From the NCBI RefSeq assembly GCF_051251565.1, contig NZ_JBPOFB010000006.1, positions 124,001 through 188,000 on the forward strand: 64,000 nucleotides of DNA, in the 5' to 3' direction. A model generated the notes under the pieces. The model saw only the letters and a list, made by a program, of their open reading frames with translations. It was not told the origin of the DNA and made no database searches. The DNA is from Marivita sp051251565 (GTDB lineage Bacteria > Pseudomonadota > Alphaproteobacteria > Rhodobacterales > Rhodobacteraceae). The position numbers and the translations under genes are program-made. Positions 33,448 to 41,347 of the stretch are shown here, one piece after another. Each line of letters starts with the position of its first letter. The stretch's first letter is position 1.

Positions 33448-34757
33448 TGGAATGGTATGAAGCGCTTGGCCTTCTGGTTGGCAGCATCATGTTCCTCATG
33501 GCGCTGGGCATGCCCGTGGCGCTGGCGTTTCTGGCGGCCAACATCCTTGGCGCGTGGGTGTTCATGGGCGGAGAGCGGGGCATTGGCGCGCTTCTTAACA
33601 ATGGGTGGGGAGCGCTGACGATCTTTGCGCTGGTGCCTATCCCGTTGTTCCTGCTGATGGGCGAGATCTTCTTCCAGACCGGGTTGGGCAGTCGCATGTT
33701 CTCGGCCATCGACAAGCTGTTGGGCCGTCTGCCGGGCCGCCTAAGCTATGTCACCGTGTTGGGCGGCACCGGATTTTCCACGCTGTCGGGATCGTCCATG
33801 GGGTCAACCGCGCTTTTGGGTTCGCTCATGGTGCCCGAGATGAACCGGCGCGGCTACAAAAGCCATATGTCCATCGGTCCGATCCTTGGCACCGGGGGGC
33901 TGGCGATCATCATTCCGCCCTCAGCGCTGGCCGTTTTGTTGGCGACGCTGGCCAAGATCGACGTAGGCGCTTTGTTGATCGCGGGGGTGATCCCCGGTCT
34001 GATTCTTGCGTCGTTTTATGTGGCCACGATCTATATCCAGACCCGGCTCGACCCTGACGCGGCCCCGGCTTATGATGTTGATCCGATGACGTCAGGCGAA
34101 AAGGCCAGCCTTTTGATGCGGGACGTTGTGCCGATGATCGGGCTGATGGTCGGCATTGTCATCATGATGATCAATGGCATCGTCACCCCGTCCGAGGCGG
34201 CAGCTTTTGGGGCGCTTGGTGTCTTGATCCTCGCTGCGCTTTATCGCTGCCTGACATGGGATGCGATCAAGAAATCCGTGCGTGGCGCGTTGCGCGTGAC
34301 CTTGATGGCCTACCTGATCGTGTTCGGGTCAGCGACGTTCAGCCAGCTATTGGCGTTTTCGGGCGCATCTCGCGGGCTTATCACCTGGGCCACAGGATTC
34401 GATCTGGACCCGACATTGATGTTGCTTGTGATGTTTGGCGTGCTGCTTGTTCTGGGTATGTTCATGGAGCAAATTTCGATCATGCTGCTGACAGTGCCGA
34501 TTTTCTTTCCGCTGGCCGCCACGCTTGGGTTTGATCCGATCTGGTTCGGTTTGATCATGCTTCTGGCGCTTGAGATCAGCTTTACCACGCCCCCTTTTGG
34601 GCTTTTGCTGTTCGTGATGAAGGGAGTGGCCCCAAAAGACACAACGATGCGCGAAATCTACCGTGCAGCGATCCCGTTTATTCTGTGTTCGCTGTTGGTG
34701 GTGGCGTTGTTGATCATGTTCCCGTTTCTGGCGACATGGTTGCCCGGCGTGGGGTAA
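33444..34757 (+). CDS. TRAP transporter large membrane subunit (DctM-like)
   Basis: 437 residues with about twelve hydrophobic segments. Conserved DctM motifs include FLLMGEIFFQTGLGSRMF, LSGSSMGSTALLGSLMVPEM and TTPPFGLLLFVMKG. It forms the transport channel with DctQ. It ends the regulator-hydratase-transporter operon. The next 175 bp before the Anbu cluster contain only a weak GCGG/CCGC hairpin and presumably the promoter of the following operon. Confidence 0.93.
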   Translation: MMEWYEALGLLVGSIMFLMALGMPVALAFLAANILGAWVFMGGERGIGALLNNGWGALTIFALVPIPLFLLMGEIFFQTGLGSRMFSAIDKLLGRLPGRLSYVTVLGGTGFSTLSGSSMGSTALLGSLMVPEMNRRGYKSHMSIGPILGTGGLAIIIPPSALAVLLATLAKIDVGALLIAGVIPGLILASFYVATIYIQTRLDPDAAPAYDVDPMTSGEKASLLMRDVVPMIGLMVGIVIMMINGIVTPSEAAAFGALGVLILAALYRCLTWDAIKKSVRGALRVTLMAYLIVFGSATFSQLLAFSGASRGLITWATGFDLDPTLMLLVMFGVLLVLGMFMEQISIMLLTVPIFFPLAATLGFDPIWFGLIMLLALEISFTTPPFGLLLFVMKGVAPKDTTMREIYRAAIPFILCSLLVVALLIMFPFLATWLPGVG

Positions 34758-34932
34758 AAAGGCGGCACCACCGCATTTTATATTCTACCCAAAGGCGACT
34801 TCGCGCTGGAATCTGTATTTCCGTTGGGCCAACAGGTTCGAAAGAGTCCAAAAATTAGGCAGTTCGCAAGATTTTTGAGCGGATCAGCCGACATCCGCTT
34901 GCGCGTGTCGCATCCTTGGGCAAGCGTTGCGT

Positions 34933-36357
34933 ATGTCTGAACACTCTGTCTTTGATGAAATGTGGGGCCGCGACGAAGATTTGCGGGCACCCTACCATAA
35001 TTTTCACAACTGGTTCGATCAGGAAGACCCAAAGCGATTGCGGGCCAAGAACCGCGAAGCCGAAGAGCTTTTCCGCCTGACCGGGATCACATTCAATGTT
35101 TATGGTCGCTCCGAGGCGGAAGAGCGTCTGATCCCCTTCGACATCATACCCCGGATCATCTCGGGCTCCGAATGGGCCAAGCTGTCGCGCGGGATTGAAC
35201 AACGTGTGCGCGCGATCAACGCGTTCCTTCACGACATCTATCACACGCAGGAAATCATCAAGGCCGGGCGCATCCCGCGCGAGATGATTTCGCAAAACGA
35301 GGCCTTTCAGCCAAAGATGATCGGTGTCGATGTGCCGGGGGGAGTTTACACCCATATCGTAGGTATTGACCTTGTCTGCACAGGGCCGGGCGAATTCTAC
35401 GTGCTGGAGGACAACGCGCGGACCCCATCCGGGGTGAGTTATATGCTCGAAAACCGGGAAACCATGTTGCAGATGTTCCCGGAACTTTTCTCAAAGAACC
35501 GCGTCCAACCGGTGCAGCAATACCCGATTGATCTCCGACGTTCGCTTGCGGCTTGCGCGCCCAAGATGGCCGGCGCGGACCCGACGGTCGCCGTTCTGAC
35601 ACCGGGGATCTACAATTCGGCCTATTTCGAACATGCGTTTCTGGCTGACCAGATGGGTGTGGAGCTGGTCGAAGGGCATGACCTGCGGGTGATCGATGGG
35701 CGTGTTGCGATGCGGACCACGCATGGCTACAAACCTATTGATGTGCTCTATCGTCGTGTGGATGACGATTTTCTTGACCCGCTGAATTTCAATCCCGACA
35801 GCCAGCTTGGTGTTCCGGGCATCATGGATGTCTACCGCGCTGGGGGTATCACCATCGCCAACGCGCCGGGCACAGGTATCTCTGACGACAAGGCGATCTA
35901 TTCCTACATGCCCGAGATCGTTGAGTTTTACACCGGCGAACGCCCTTTGCTGCCCAACGTGCCGACCTGGCGCTGTTCTGAACCGGACTCGCTCGCGCAT
36001 GTGTTGGAAAACCTAGAGGATCTGGTGGTCAAAGAGGTGCATGGGTCCGGTGGCTACGGCATGTTGATCGGCCCCACAGCAACCAAGAAAGAAATCGCGG
36101 CCTTCCGTAAAAAGCTCAAGGCGCGGCCCAAGAACTATATCGCCCAGCCCACGCTGAGTCTGTCCACCGTACCGATCTTTTCCAAAGCGGGTCTGACGCC
36201 GCGCCACGTTGATCTGCGGCCGTATGTTTTGGTCAGCCCGGACGGCATCAAGATCACGCCTGGCGGGTTGACGCGTGTGGCGCTTAAGAAAGGGTCGTTG
36301 GTTGTAAACTCGTCGCAAGGTGGTGGGACCAAAGACACTTGGGTCTTGGAGGAGTAG
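34933..36357 (+). CDS. Circularly permuted ATP-grasp protein of the Anbu cluster
   Basis: 474 residues, full length for the CP_ATPgrasp_1/DUF404-407 family. Diagnostic segments include YVLEDNARTPSGVSYMLENRE, the ATP-contact region VVKEVHGSGGYGMLIGP and the metal-site-like HVDLRPYVLV. It is predicted to ligate peptides or amino acids by an acyl-phosphate mechanism. The ATG follows a TTG six bases upstream that is a less likely start. Such genes form a conserved operon with alpha-E, transglutaminase and Anbu, as here. The substrate is not known. Confidence 0.92.
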   Translation: MSEHSVFDEMWGRDEDLRAPYHNFHNWFDQEDPKRLRAKNREAEELFRLTGITFNVYGRSEAEERLIPFDIIPRIISGSEWAKLSRGIEQRVRAINAFLHDIYHTQEIIKAGRIPREMISQNEAFQPKMIGVDVPGGVYTHIVGIDLVCTGPGEFYVLEDNARTPSGVSYMLENRETMLQMFPELFSKNRVQPVQQYPIDLRRSLAACAPKMAGADPTVAVLTPGIYNSAYFEHAFLADQMGVELVEGHDLRVIDGRVAMRTTHGYKPIDVLYRRVDDDFLDPLNFNPDSQLGVPGIMDVYRAGGITIANAPGTGISDDKAIYSYMPEIVEFYTGERPLLPNVPTWRCSEPDSLAHVLENLEDLVVKEVHGSGGYGMLIGPTATKKEIAAFRKKLKARPKNYIAQPTLSLSTVPIFSKAGLTPRHVDLRPYVLVSPDGIKITPGGLTRVALKKGSLVVNSSQGGGTKDTWVLEE

Positions 36358-36361
36358 GGAC

Positions 36362-37303
36362 ATGCTGGGAAAAACCGCAAATGGCCTCTACTGGATGTAT
36401 CGCTACATGGAGCGGGCCGAGAACACCGCGCGTTTGATCGAGACAGGTCAGCGCATCGCCCTCACGCGGCTGAATCAGACCGATGAGGAATGGCTGTCGG
36501 TGTTGAAATCTGCCGATTGCCTGTCCGGGTTCAAAGCCGCACATGACGATGTGTCCCGCGATCTGGCCGTCGACTGGATGTTGCGCAGCAAGGACAATCC
36601 ATCGTCGATCATTTCAAGCGTTAACGCAGCGCGGCAGAACGCGCGCCTTGTGCGCACCGCGATCACCGGAGACGTCTGGGAAGCCGTGAACTCGGCCTAT
36701 ATGTCGCTGAAAAAGGCGCTGGCGCGAAAAGTGTCCGAGCGTGATCTGCCAAACGTGCTGCGCCTGATCCGGCACCACGCGGCGCTGGTGCGGGGCGTCA
36801 CCCACGGGACGATGTTGCGCAACGATATTTACGATTTTGCCCGGCTGGGCACGTTTCTGGAACGTGCCGACAACACGGCGCGGATCTTGGATGTCAAGTA
36901 TTACGTGCTCCTGCCCTCGGCCCGCGCGGTGGGCACGTCGCTCGACAACGTCCAATGGGAATCGATCCTGCGCTCGGTGTCCGCCCGCGGTGGGTTCCGC
37001 ATGGAATACGGTGCAGGCGGTGGACCACGGGAAATTGCCGCTTTTCTGATCCTTGACAAAAGAATGCCCCGGTCACTGGCGTTCTGTGTTAGCAAGCTGT
37101 GCGATAACCTTGGCTATCTGGCCAGAGACGGTGATGGCGGTGCGGCATCGCGCGCAAAGGTCGGCGCGCTTGAAAACGGACTTCTGTCGCAGAACATCGA
37201 TGATATCTTCGACTTTGGATTGCATCAATTCCTGCAAAAGACCCTGGAGGAAATCACCGGCATCTCGCGCCAAATTGAACAGGATTTTCGGTTCTATGCC
37301 TAA
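36362..37303 (+). CDS. Alpha-E domain protein of the Anbu cluster
   Basis: 313 residues, almost entirely helical. The characteristic N-terminus is LYWMYRYMERAENTARLIE, with an internal related pattern FLERADNTARILDV near residue 175, suggesting that the fold arose from a repeated unit. These proteins accompany circularly permuted ATP-grasp proteins and are of unknown function. The start lies 4 bp after the ATP-grasp stop. Confidence 0.9.
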   Translation: MLGKTANGLYWMYRYMERAENTARLIETGQRIALTRLNQTDEEWLSVLKSADCLSGFKAAHDDVSRDLAVDWMLRSKDNPSSIISSVNAARQNARLVRTAITGDVWEAVNSAYMSLKKALARKVSERDLPNVLRLIRHHAALVRGVTHGTMLRNDIYDFARLGTFLERADNTARILDVKYYVLLPSARAVGTSLDNVQWESILRSVSARGGFRMEYGAGGGPREIAAFLILDKRMPRSLAFCVSKLCDNLGYLARDGDGGAASRAKVGALENGLLSQNIDDIFDFGLHQFLQKTLEEITGISRQIEQDFRFYA

Positions 37304-37324
37304 GCCCCTCCGCGTCCGTCGCAT

Positions 37325-38122
37325 ATGCGTCTGAGAATTGAACACACGACGACCTATCATTTCGGGACGGGCGTGATCTACGGCTTGCAGCAATTGCGCA
37401 AGACACCCAAAACTTCGTACAACCAATTCGTGACCCGTTGGGAAACGCGCATCGATGGTGGCCGCAAGGAAGTGTCGTTTGAGGATCACCACCACAACAC
37501 CACCGAATTGATCAGCTTTGATCCCAACACGACTGATTTGTCCGCGACCAGCGAAGGTGAGGTCGAGATCACAGACAACGCGGGCATCCTTGGCCCGCAT
37601 CACGGTTTGGCCCCGCTTTGGCTCTATGCCATGCCGACCCCGCGCACAGAGGCCGGGCCTGGCAGTCGTGCCTTGATCCGGGATATCGGCGCAGCACCCG
37701 GCATCGCAGAGCTGCACGCGCTCTCGGACCGTATCCGCACCGAAGTGCCCTACACGCTTGGCGCGTCTGAGCCTGACTGGACCGCCGAGGACGCGATCAC
37801 GGCGGCAAAGGGCGTGTGTCAGGATCATACCCATATCTTCATCGCCTGTGTGCGCGCGCTAAAATTGCCTGCGCGCTATGTCAGCGGCTATCTTATGCTG
37901 AACGAAACAACGACACAGGATGCGATGCATGCTTGGGCCGAGGCGCATATAGAAGGTCTGGGCTGGGTTGGTTTCGATGTGTCCAACGGTGTTTCGCCGG
38001 ATACACGATACGTTCGCGTTGCGACAGGGCTGGACTATTCCGATGCAGCACCGATATCTGGAACACGGATCGGCGGCGCCAGCGAGGAATTGCATGTCCG
38101 TATCAATGTAGTTCAGCAATAA
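37325..38122 (+). CDS. Transglutaminase-like protease of the Anbu cluster
   Basis: 265 residues. The N-terminal bacterial transglutaminase-associated region (MRLRIEHTTTYHFG) is followed by the papain-like core with catalytic Cys in GVCQDHTH, His in MHAWAEAHI and Asp in FDVSNG. It may be a peptidase or amidase acting on the product of the ATP-grasp enzyme (inference from context). No signal peptide, so it is probably cytoplasmic. It is followed 10 bp later by Anbu. Confidence 0.92.
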   Translation: MRLRIEHTTTYHFGTGVIYGLQQLRKTPKTSYNQFVTRWETRIDGGRKEVSFEDHHHNTTELISFDPNTTDLSATSEGEVEITDNAGILGPHHGLAPLWLYAMPTPRTEAGPGSRALIRDIGAAPGIAELHALSDRIRTEVPYTLGASEPDWTAEDAITAAKGVCQDHTHIFIACVRALKLPARYVSGYLMLNETTTQDAMHAWAEAHIEGLGWVGFDVSNGVSPDTRYVRVATGLDYSDAAPISGTRIGGASEELHVRINVVQQ

Positions 38123-38132
38123 AGGCATCTCA

Positions 38133-38873
38133 GTGACATATTGCGTTGGAATGATGCTGCGCAACGGGCTTGTGTTCATGTCGGACACCCGCACCAATGC
38201 CGGTTTGGACAACATCTCGACCTTCAAGAAGATGACGATCTGGGAAGAGCCGGGGGACCGGATGATGACTTTGATGTCGGCAGGCAATCTTGCCACGACC
38301 CAAGCCGTCGTCAGCCTGCTCGACGAGCGCAGCAAACAGCCCGAGGACAGAACGCCATCGCTGCTCAAAGCTCCGTCGATGTTTCAGGCCGCCTGCATGG
38401 TGGGCGACACGCTGCGAGAAGTGATCAAGGATCTCAAAGAAGGGGGGCAGCGCGCGGACACAGGCTTTGACGCAACCCTGATCCTTGGCGGTCAGATTGC
38501 TGGCAGCCCGCCGCGCCTGTTTCTGATTTATCCTGCAGGCAATTTCATCGAAGCCGGCGAAGATACGCCGTTCTTTCAGATTGGTGAGATCAAATACGGC
38601 CGTCCGATCCTTGTGCGCGCCTATGATCCCGACCTGTCTTTTTCGGCTGCACTCAAGCTGTTGCTTGTGAGCTTCGATTCCACCCTGAAGGCAAACCTGT
38701 CGGTCGCGGCCCCCTTGGATTTCTTCTGTTACGAGACAGACAGCCTTGAGAAAAAGCACGTTGGTCGGGTCGAAGCGGACAATGCAGAGTTTCAGGCGAT
38801 CTCGACACAATGGGGCAATGCGCTTAAGCAGGCGCTCGACACGTTGCCAGACGTAGATCTGATCGAGCCTTAA
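38133..38873 (+). CDS. Anbu (ancestral beta-subunit) proteasome-like peptidase
   Basis: 246 residues. After removal of the initiator (GTG) Met, Thr becomes residue 1 (TYCVGMML), as in N-terminal nucleophile hydrolases. Typical proteasome-fold residues follow: Asp in FMSDTRTNAG and Lys in FKKM near 33. Anbu proteins assemble into helical or ring-like particles, and their physiological substrate is unknown. The four-gene arrangement with ATP-grasp, alpha-E and transglutaminase is the one expected for this family. Confidence 0.92.
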   Translation: MTYCVGMMLRNGLVFMSDTRTNAGLDNISTFKKMTIWEEPGDRMMTLMSAGNLATTQAVVSLLDERSKQPEDRTPSLLKAPSMFQAACMVGDTLREVIKDLKEGGQRADTGFDATLILGGQIAGSPPRLFLIYPAGNFIEAGEDTPFFQIGEIKYGRPILVRAYDPDLSFSAALKLLLVSFDSTLKANLSVAAPLDFFCYETDSLEKKHVGRVEADNAEFQAISTQWGNALKQALDTLPDVDLIEP

Positions 38874-38895
38874 CCTAAAGAAGTCGAGCCTTGCC

Positions 38896-39849
38896 ATGCC
38901 CACAAGCCCCGTTATCTGCGTCGGTGGTGAAAACCTTATTGACCACGTCACCCGGGATGAACAGGTCTCTGCGCTTGCCGGTGGATCGCCGTTCAATGTG
39001 GCAATGGCCTTGGGGCGGCAAGAGGCGTCTGTTCATTATCTCACGCCCATCTCAACTGACCGGTGGGGGGATACTCTGGCCGGGACGCTGATCCAATCAG
39101 GTGTGACGCTCAGTGGTGGGCGTGTCGATGCGCCGACGACGATTGCGCGGGTGACAGTGACCGACGGTATTCCGTCCTACCTGTTTGAACGCGATGGCAC
39201 CGCAGAGCGCCATGTTACACCCGCGTCGCTGGCCGCTGCCATGCCCGCCGAAACCGCAGCGTTGCACACTGGGTCGCTTGCTCTGACTGACGGTGCCGAT
39301 GCCGATGCGTGGGAAGAGACCTGTATGTCGGCGTTTGCGGCGGGAACGCTTGTTTCGCTCGATCCCAATGTGCGTCTGTCGGTGATCACTGATATCGAGG
39401 CCTACCGCGCACGGATCTTCAGGATGATGCAGTCTGTGCATGTCCTGAAGCTCAGTGATGAGGATCTCGAAGGGCTGTGCCCCGACATGGCGCAAGCCGA
39501 TGCGCTTGATCTGGTGCGGGGCAAAACCTCTGCGGTGCTTGTGGTCATGACCAAAGGGCCAGATGGCGCAACCGCATGGCGCGGTGACACGCCGGTCGAT
39601 ATTCCCGCGCCGCCCGTTCCCGGACTGGTCGATACTGTGGGCGCAGGCGACACGTTCATGGCCACGCTTTTGTCGGGGCTCGCGCGGATGAACACGCTGA
39701 CCCCGGCAGCTTTGACAACACTGGACGCCGTGCAGGTTGACGCATTGATCCGTCGCGCTGGCATGGCTGCCGCGATCAATTGCAACCGGGCGGGATGCAA
39801 TCCGCCGACACTTGTGGAATTGGACGCAGCGATGTCCGCCGCAGGCTGA
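38896..39849 (+). CDS. PfkB-family carbohydrate kinase (fructokinase-like)
   Basis: 317 residues. The N-terminal ribokinase-fold signature is AGGSPFNVAMALGRQ, and the C-terminal catalytic signature is DTVGAGDTFMATLLSGLA with the base Asp. It should phosphorylate a sugar, with fructose the best guess. The gene is 22 bp after Anbu and 4 bp before a fructose-6-phosphate-aldolase-like gene, so sugar entry into glycolysis may be its role; the link with Anbu may be only positional. Confidence 0.9.
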   Translation: MPTSPVICVGGENLIDHVTRDEQVSALAGGSPFNVAMALGRQEASVHYLTPISTDRWGDTLAGTLIQSGVTLSGGRVDAPTTIARVTVTDGIPSYLFERDGTAERHVTPASLAAAMPAETAALHTGSLALTDGADADAWEETCMSAFAAGTLVSLDPNVRLSVITDIEAYRARIFRMMQSVHVLKLSDEDLEGLCPDMAQADALDLVRGKTSAVLVVMTKGPDGATAWRGDTPVDIPAPPVPGLVDTVGAGDTFMATLLSGLARMNTLTPAALTTLDAVQVDALIRRAGMAAAINCNRAGCNPPTLVELDAAMSAAG

Positions 39850-39853
39850 CAGA

Positions 39854-40513
39854 ATGGATCTGTACCTCGACACAGCGGATGATGCGGCTTGGGCCGATCT
39901 CATGCCGACGGGGCTGTTCAAGGGGATCACCACCAACCCCCTTTTGGCTGTGCGTGCGGGGCTGGATTACCCGACAATCGATTGGAGCGCCAAAGCGATG
40001 CGCGCGCGCGACCTTGGTGCACAGGAATTGCACGCGCAGGTTTTTGGCTCGGTTGACGGCTATGTCGCATGGGCTGGCGCGCTATACGAGGCCGGGGCCG
40101 CGGCCGGTCTGCGGACTGTGGTCAAGATACCCATGACCGAGGCTGGCATCCGCGCTGTGCCTGCGATCAAGGCGCTGGGTGGTCCAATCCTCATGACCGC
40201 ACTGTATCACCCCAAACAGGTCTTTGTTGCCAAGGCTTTGAACGCGGATTTTGCAGCCCCGTATTTTGGCCGTATGTCCGAGGCAGGATTACCCGCGGTC
40301 GAGATGCTCGACCAGATGCATGAAATTGCGCGGGGCCGCCCCCGATTGCTCGTCGCATCCTTGCGTAGCGCGGATCAGCTGGTTGCGCTGGCGCAGCGTG
40401 GACTTGACTGTTTCACCCTGTCGCCAGAAGTCGCCCAAACGCTGCTGGGCGATTCTTTGACAGATGCTGCCGCCGCCGCCTTCGAGGCCGCCGCAGCTGG
40501 GCAGGGATCATAG
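39854..40513 (+). CDS. Transaldolase / fructose-6-phosphate aldolase-like protein
   Basis: 219 residues, the short transaldolase type. The N-terminus is DLYLDTADDAAWADL, the TTNPLL motif follows, and the Schiff-base Lys lies in TVVKIPMT. It could cleave fructose 6-phosphate to glyceraldehyde 3-phosphate and dihydroxyacetone, but the family covers other ketose phosphates. It follows the PfkB gene by 4 bp and its stop overlaps the end of the B12-controlled orphan gene on the other strand by 6 bases. Confidence 0.88.
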   Translation: MDLYLDTADDAAWADLMPTGLFKGITTNPLLAVRAGLDYPTIDWSAKAMRARDLGAQELHAQVFGSVDGYVAWAGALYEAGAAAGLRTVVKIPMTEAGIRAVPAIKALGGPILMTALYHPKQVFVAKALNADFAAPYFGRMSEAGLPAVEMLDQMHEIARGRPRLLVASLRSADQLVALAQRGLDCFTLSPEVAQTLLGDSLTDAAAAAFEAAAAGQGS

Positions 40514-40810
40514 CGACAAACGGCGTTCCTTGGCACCGCCCCGCCTGCGCGGTTTCGGCAGCGCCAGATCCAGTGGCGTCAGCGGCGCATCCAGTGACGT
40601 TTTCAGAAGCTTGCAGAACTCGGCCACCGCCGGATCGGTGTCGCGGAACGGCGCAGCGGCCATATAGGCACAGGTGGCCTCGGTGAGGTAACAGACTTGT
40701 GCGGGCAGGCTGCCCAGCCATTGCATATACCCCAATTGCCCAATTTCGCGCGCGCGTTCAGGCGTGCGAGGATTGACCTGAAGTTGGGTCAAGGTTCGTT
40801 CAATAGACAT
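40508..40810 (-). CDS. Unrecognised 100-residue protein under a cobalamin riboswitch
   Basis: 100 residues, mixed charge, with two cysteines (CYLTEATCAYM) and a basic tail (PKPRRRGGAKERR). No signal peptide or transmembrane segment, and no family that I recognise. Its ribosome site GGAGG lies in the loop of a small hairpin, and a complete cobalamin riboswitch lies about 115 bp upstream on the same strand, with no other gene on that strand between. It is therefore expected to be made when cobalamin is scarce. It may substitute for, or help acquire, a B12-dependent function, which is speculation. Confidence 0.7.
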   Translation of the reverse strand: MSIERTLTQLQVNPRTPERAREIGQLGYMQWLGSLPAQVCYLTEATCAYMAAAPFRDTDPAVAEFCKLLKTSLDAPLTPLDLALPKPRRRGGAKERRLSL

Positions 40811-40812
40811 AA

Positions 40813-40827
40813 AGCGCCCTCCGCGCT
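40813..40827 (-). promoter_or_regulatory. Hairpin presenting the Shine-Dalgarno of the orphan gene
   Basis: On the minus strand AGCGC-GGAGG-GCGCT places the ribosome site exactly in the loop of a perfect 5-bp stem, 2 bases before the start codon. It may be the expression platform through which the upstream cobalamin riboswitch controls translation. Confidence 0.5.
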
Positions 40828-40925
40828 GGGGCAGAGTGCTAGGAGGTCGTGGTCATGAATCGCACCGATGGGGCGCAAGGCAGATCGACCCCCGGTGCAC
40901 CCCGCCCGGTTTCAGTTCTCGGGTG

Positions 40926-41103
40926 ATGGCAGGTCTCCTGACTCGCGGGTCGTCATGCAGATCGCACCTTCCCAGGCTCTTCGGCCCAGTGGTCTTGCGC
41001 GATGCACTTGCCGCTTACAGTTGCGGGGGCAGTCACGGAATTTCACCGCATTCCCTATTCGGCAGGCGCGTATGACGCCAACCACCATCGCCTACAGGTT
41101 CAC
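40926..41103 (-). promoter_or_regulatory. Cobalamin (B12) riboswitch
   Basis: Read on the minus strand, the conserved blocks of the class appear in order: GGTGAAATTCCGTGACTGC, CCCGCAACTGTAAGCGG, GACCACTGGG, GAGCCTGGGAAGG and the B12 box GTCAGGAGACCTGCC (the last complementary to about 40928-40942). The length of about 180 bases is as expected. It lies between the giant secreted-protein gene and the orphan gene, and points at the latter. The rest of this intergenic region (41104-41347) shows nothing I can name, apart from room for the riboswitch promoter. Confidence 0.93.
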
Positions 41104-41347
41104 AGAAGGCGCGATTCCAATCAAGTCGCATGATCAAGATAGGTCGCATTCGACGCACCCCGACAGGTGATAAACCTTTGTTAAGGCCTTGGTGCGACAA
41201 CGGGGCAATTCTTGGGCAGACACGCCCGGTGGCTTTGCAAAGGTTCCCCACACAATGTCAGCAGTTTTGACGATCCTTCAGCTTTATCGCCACTTCTTTC
41301 GTGTCTGCCGGGCCGCCCGCTTTCGGCGCATGGCCCTTTGGTTTTGG

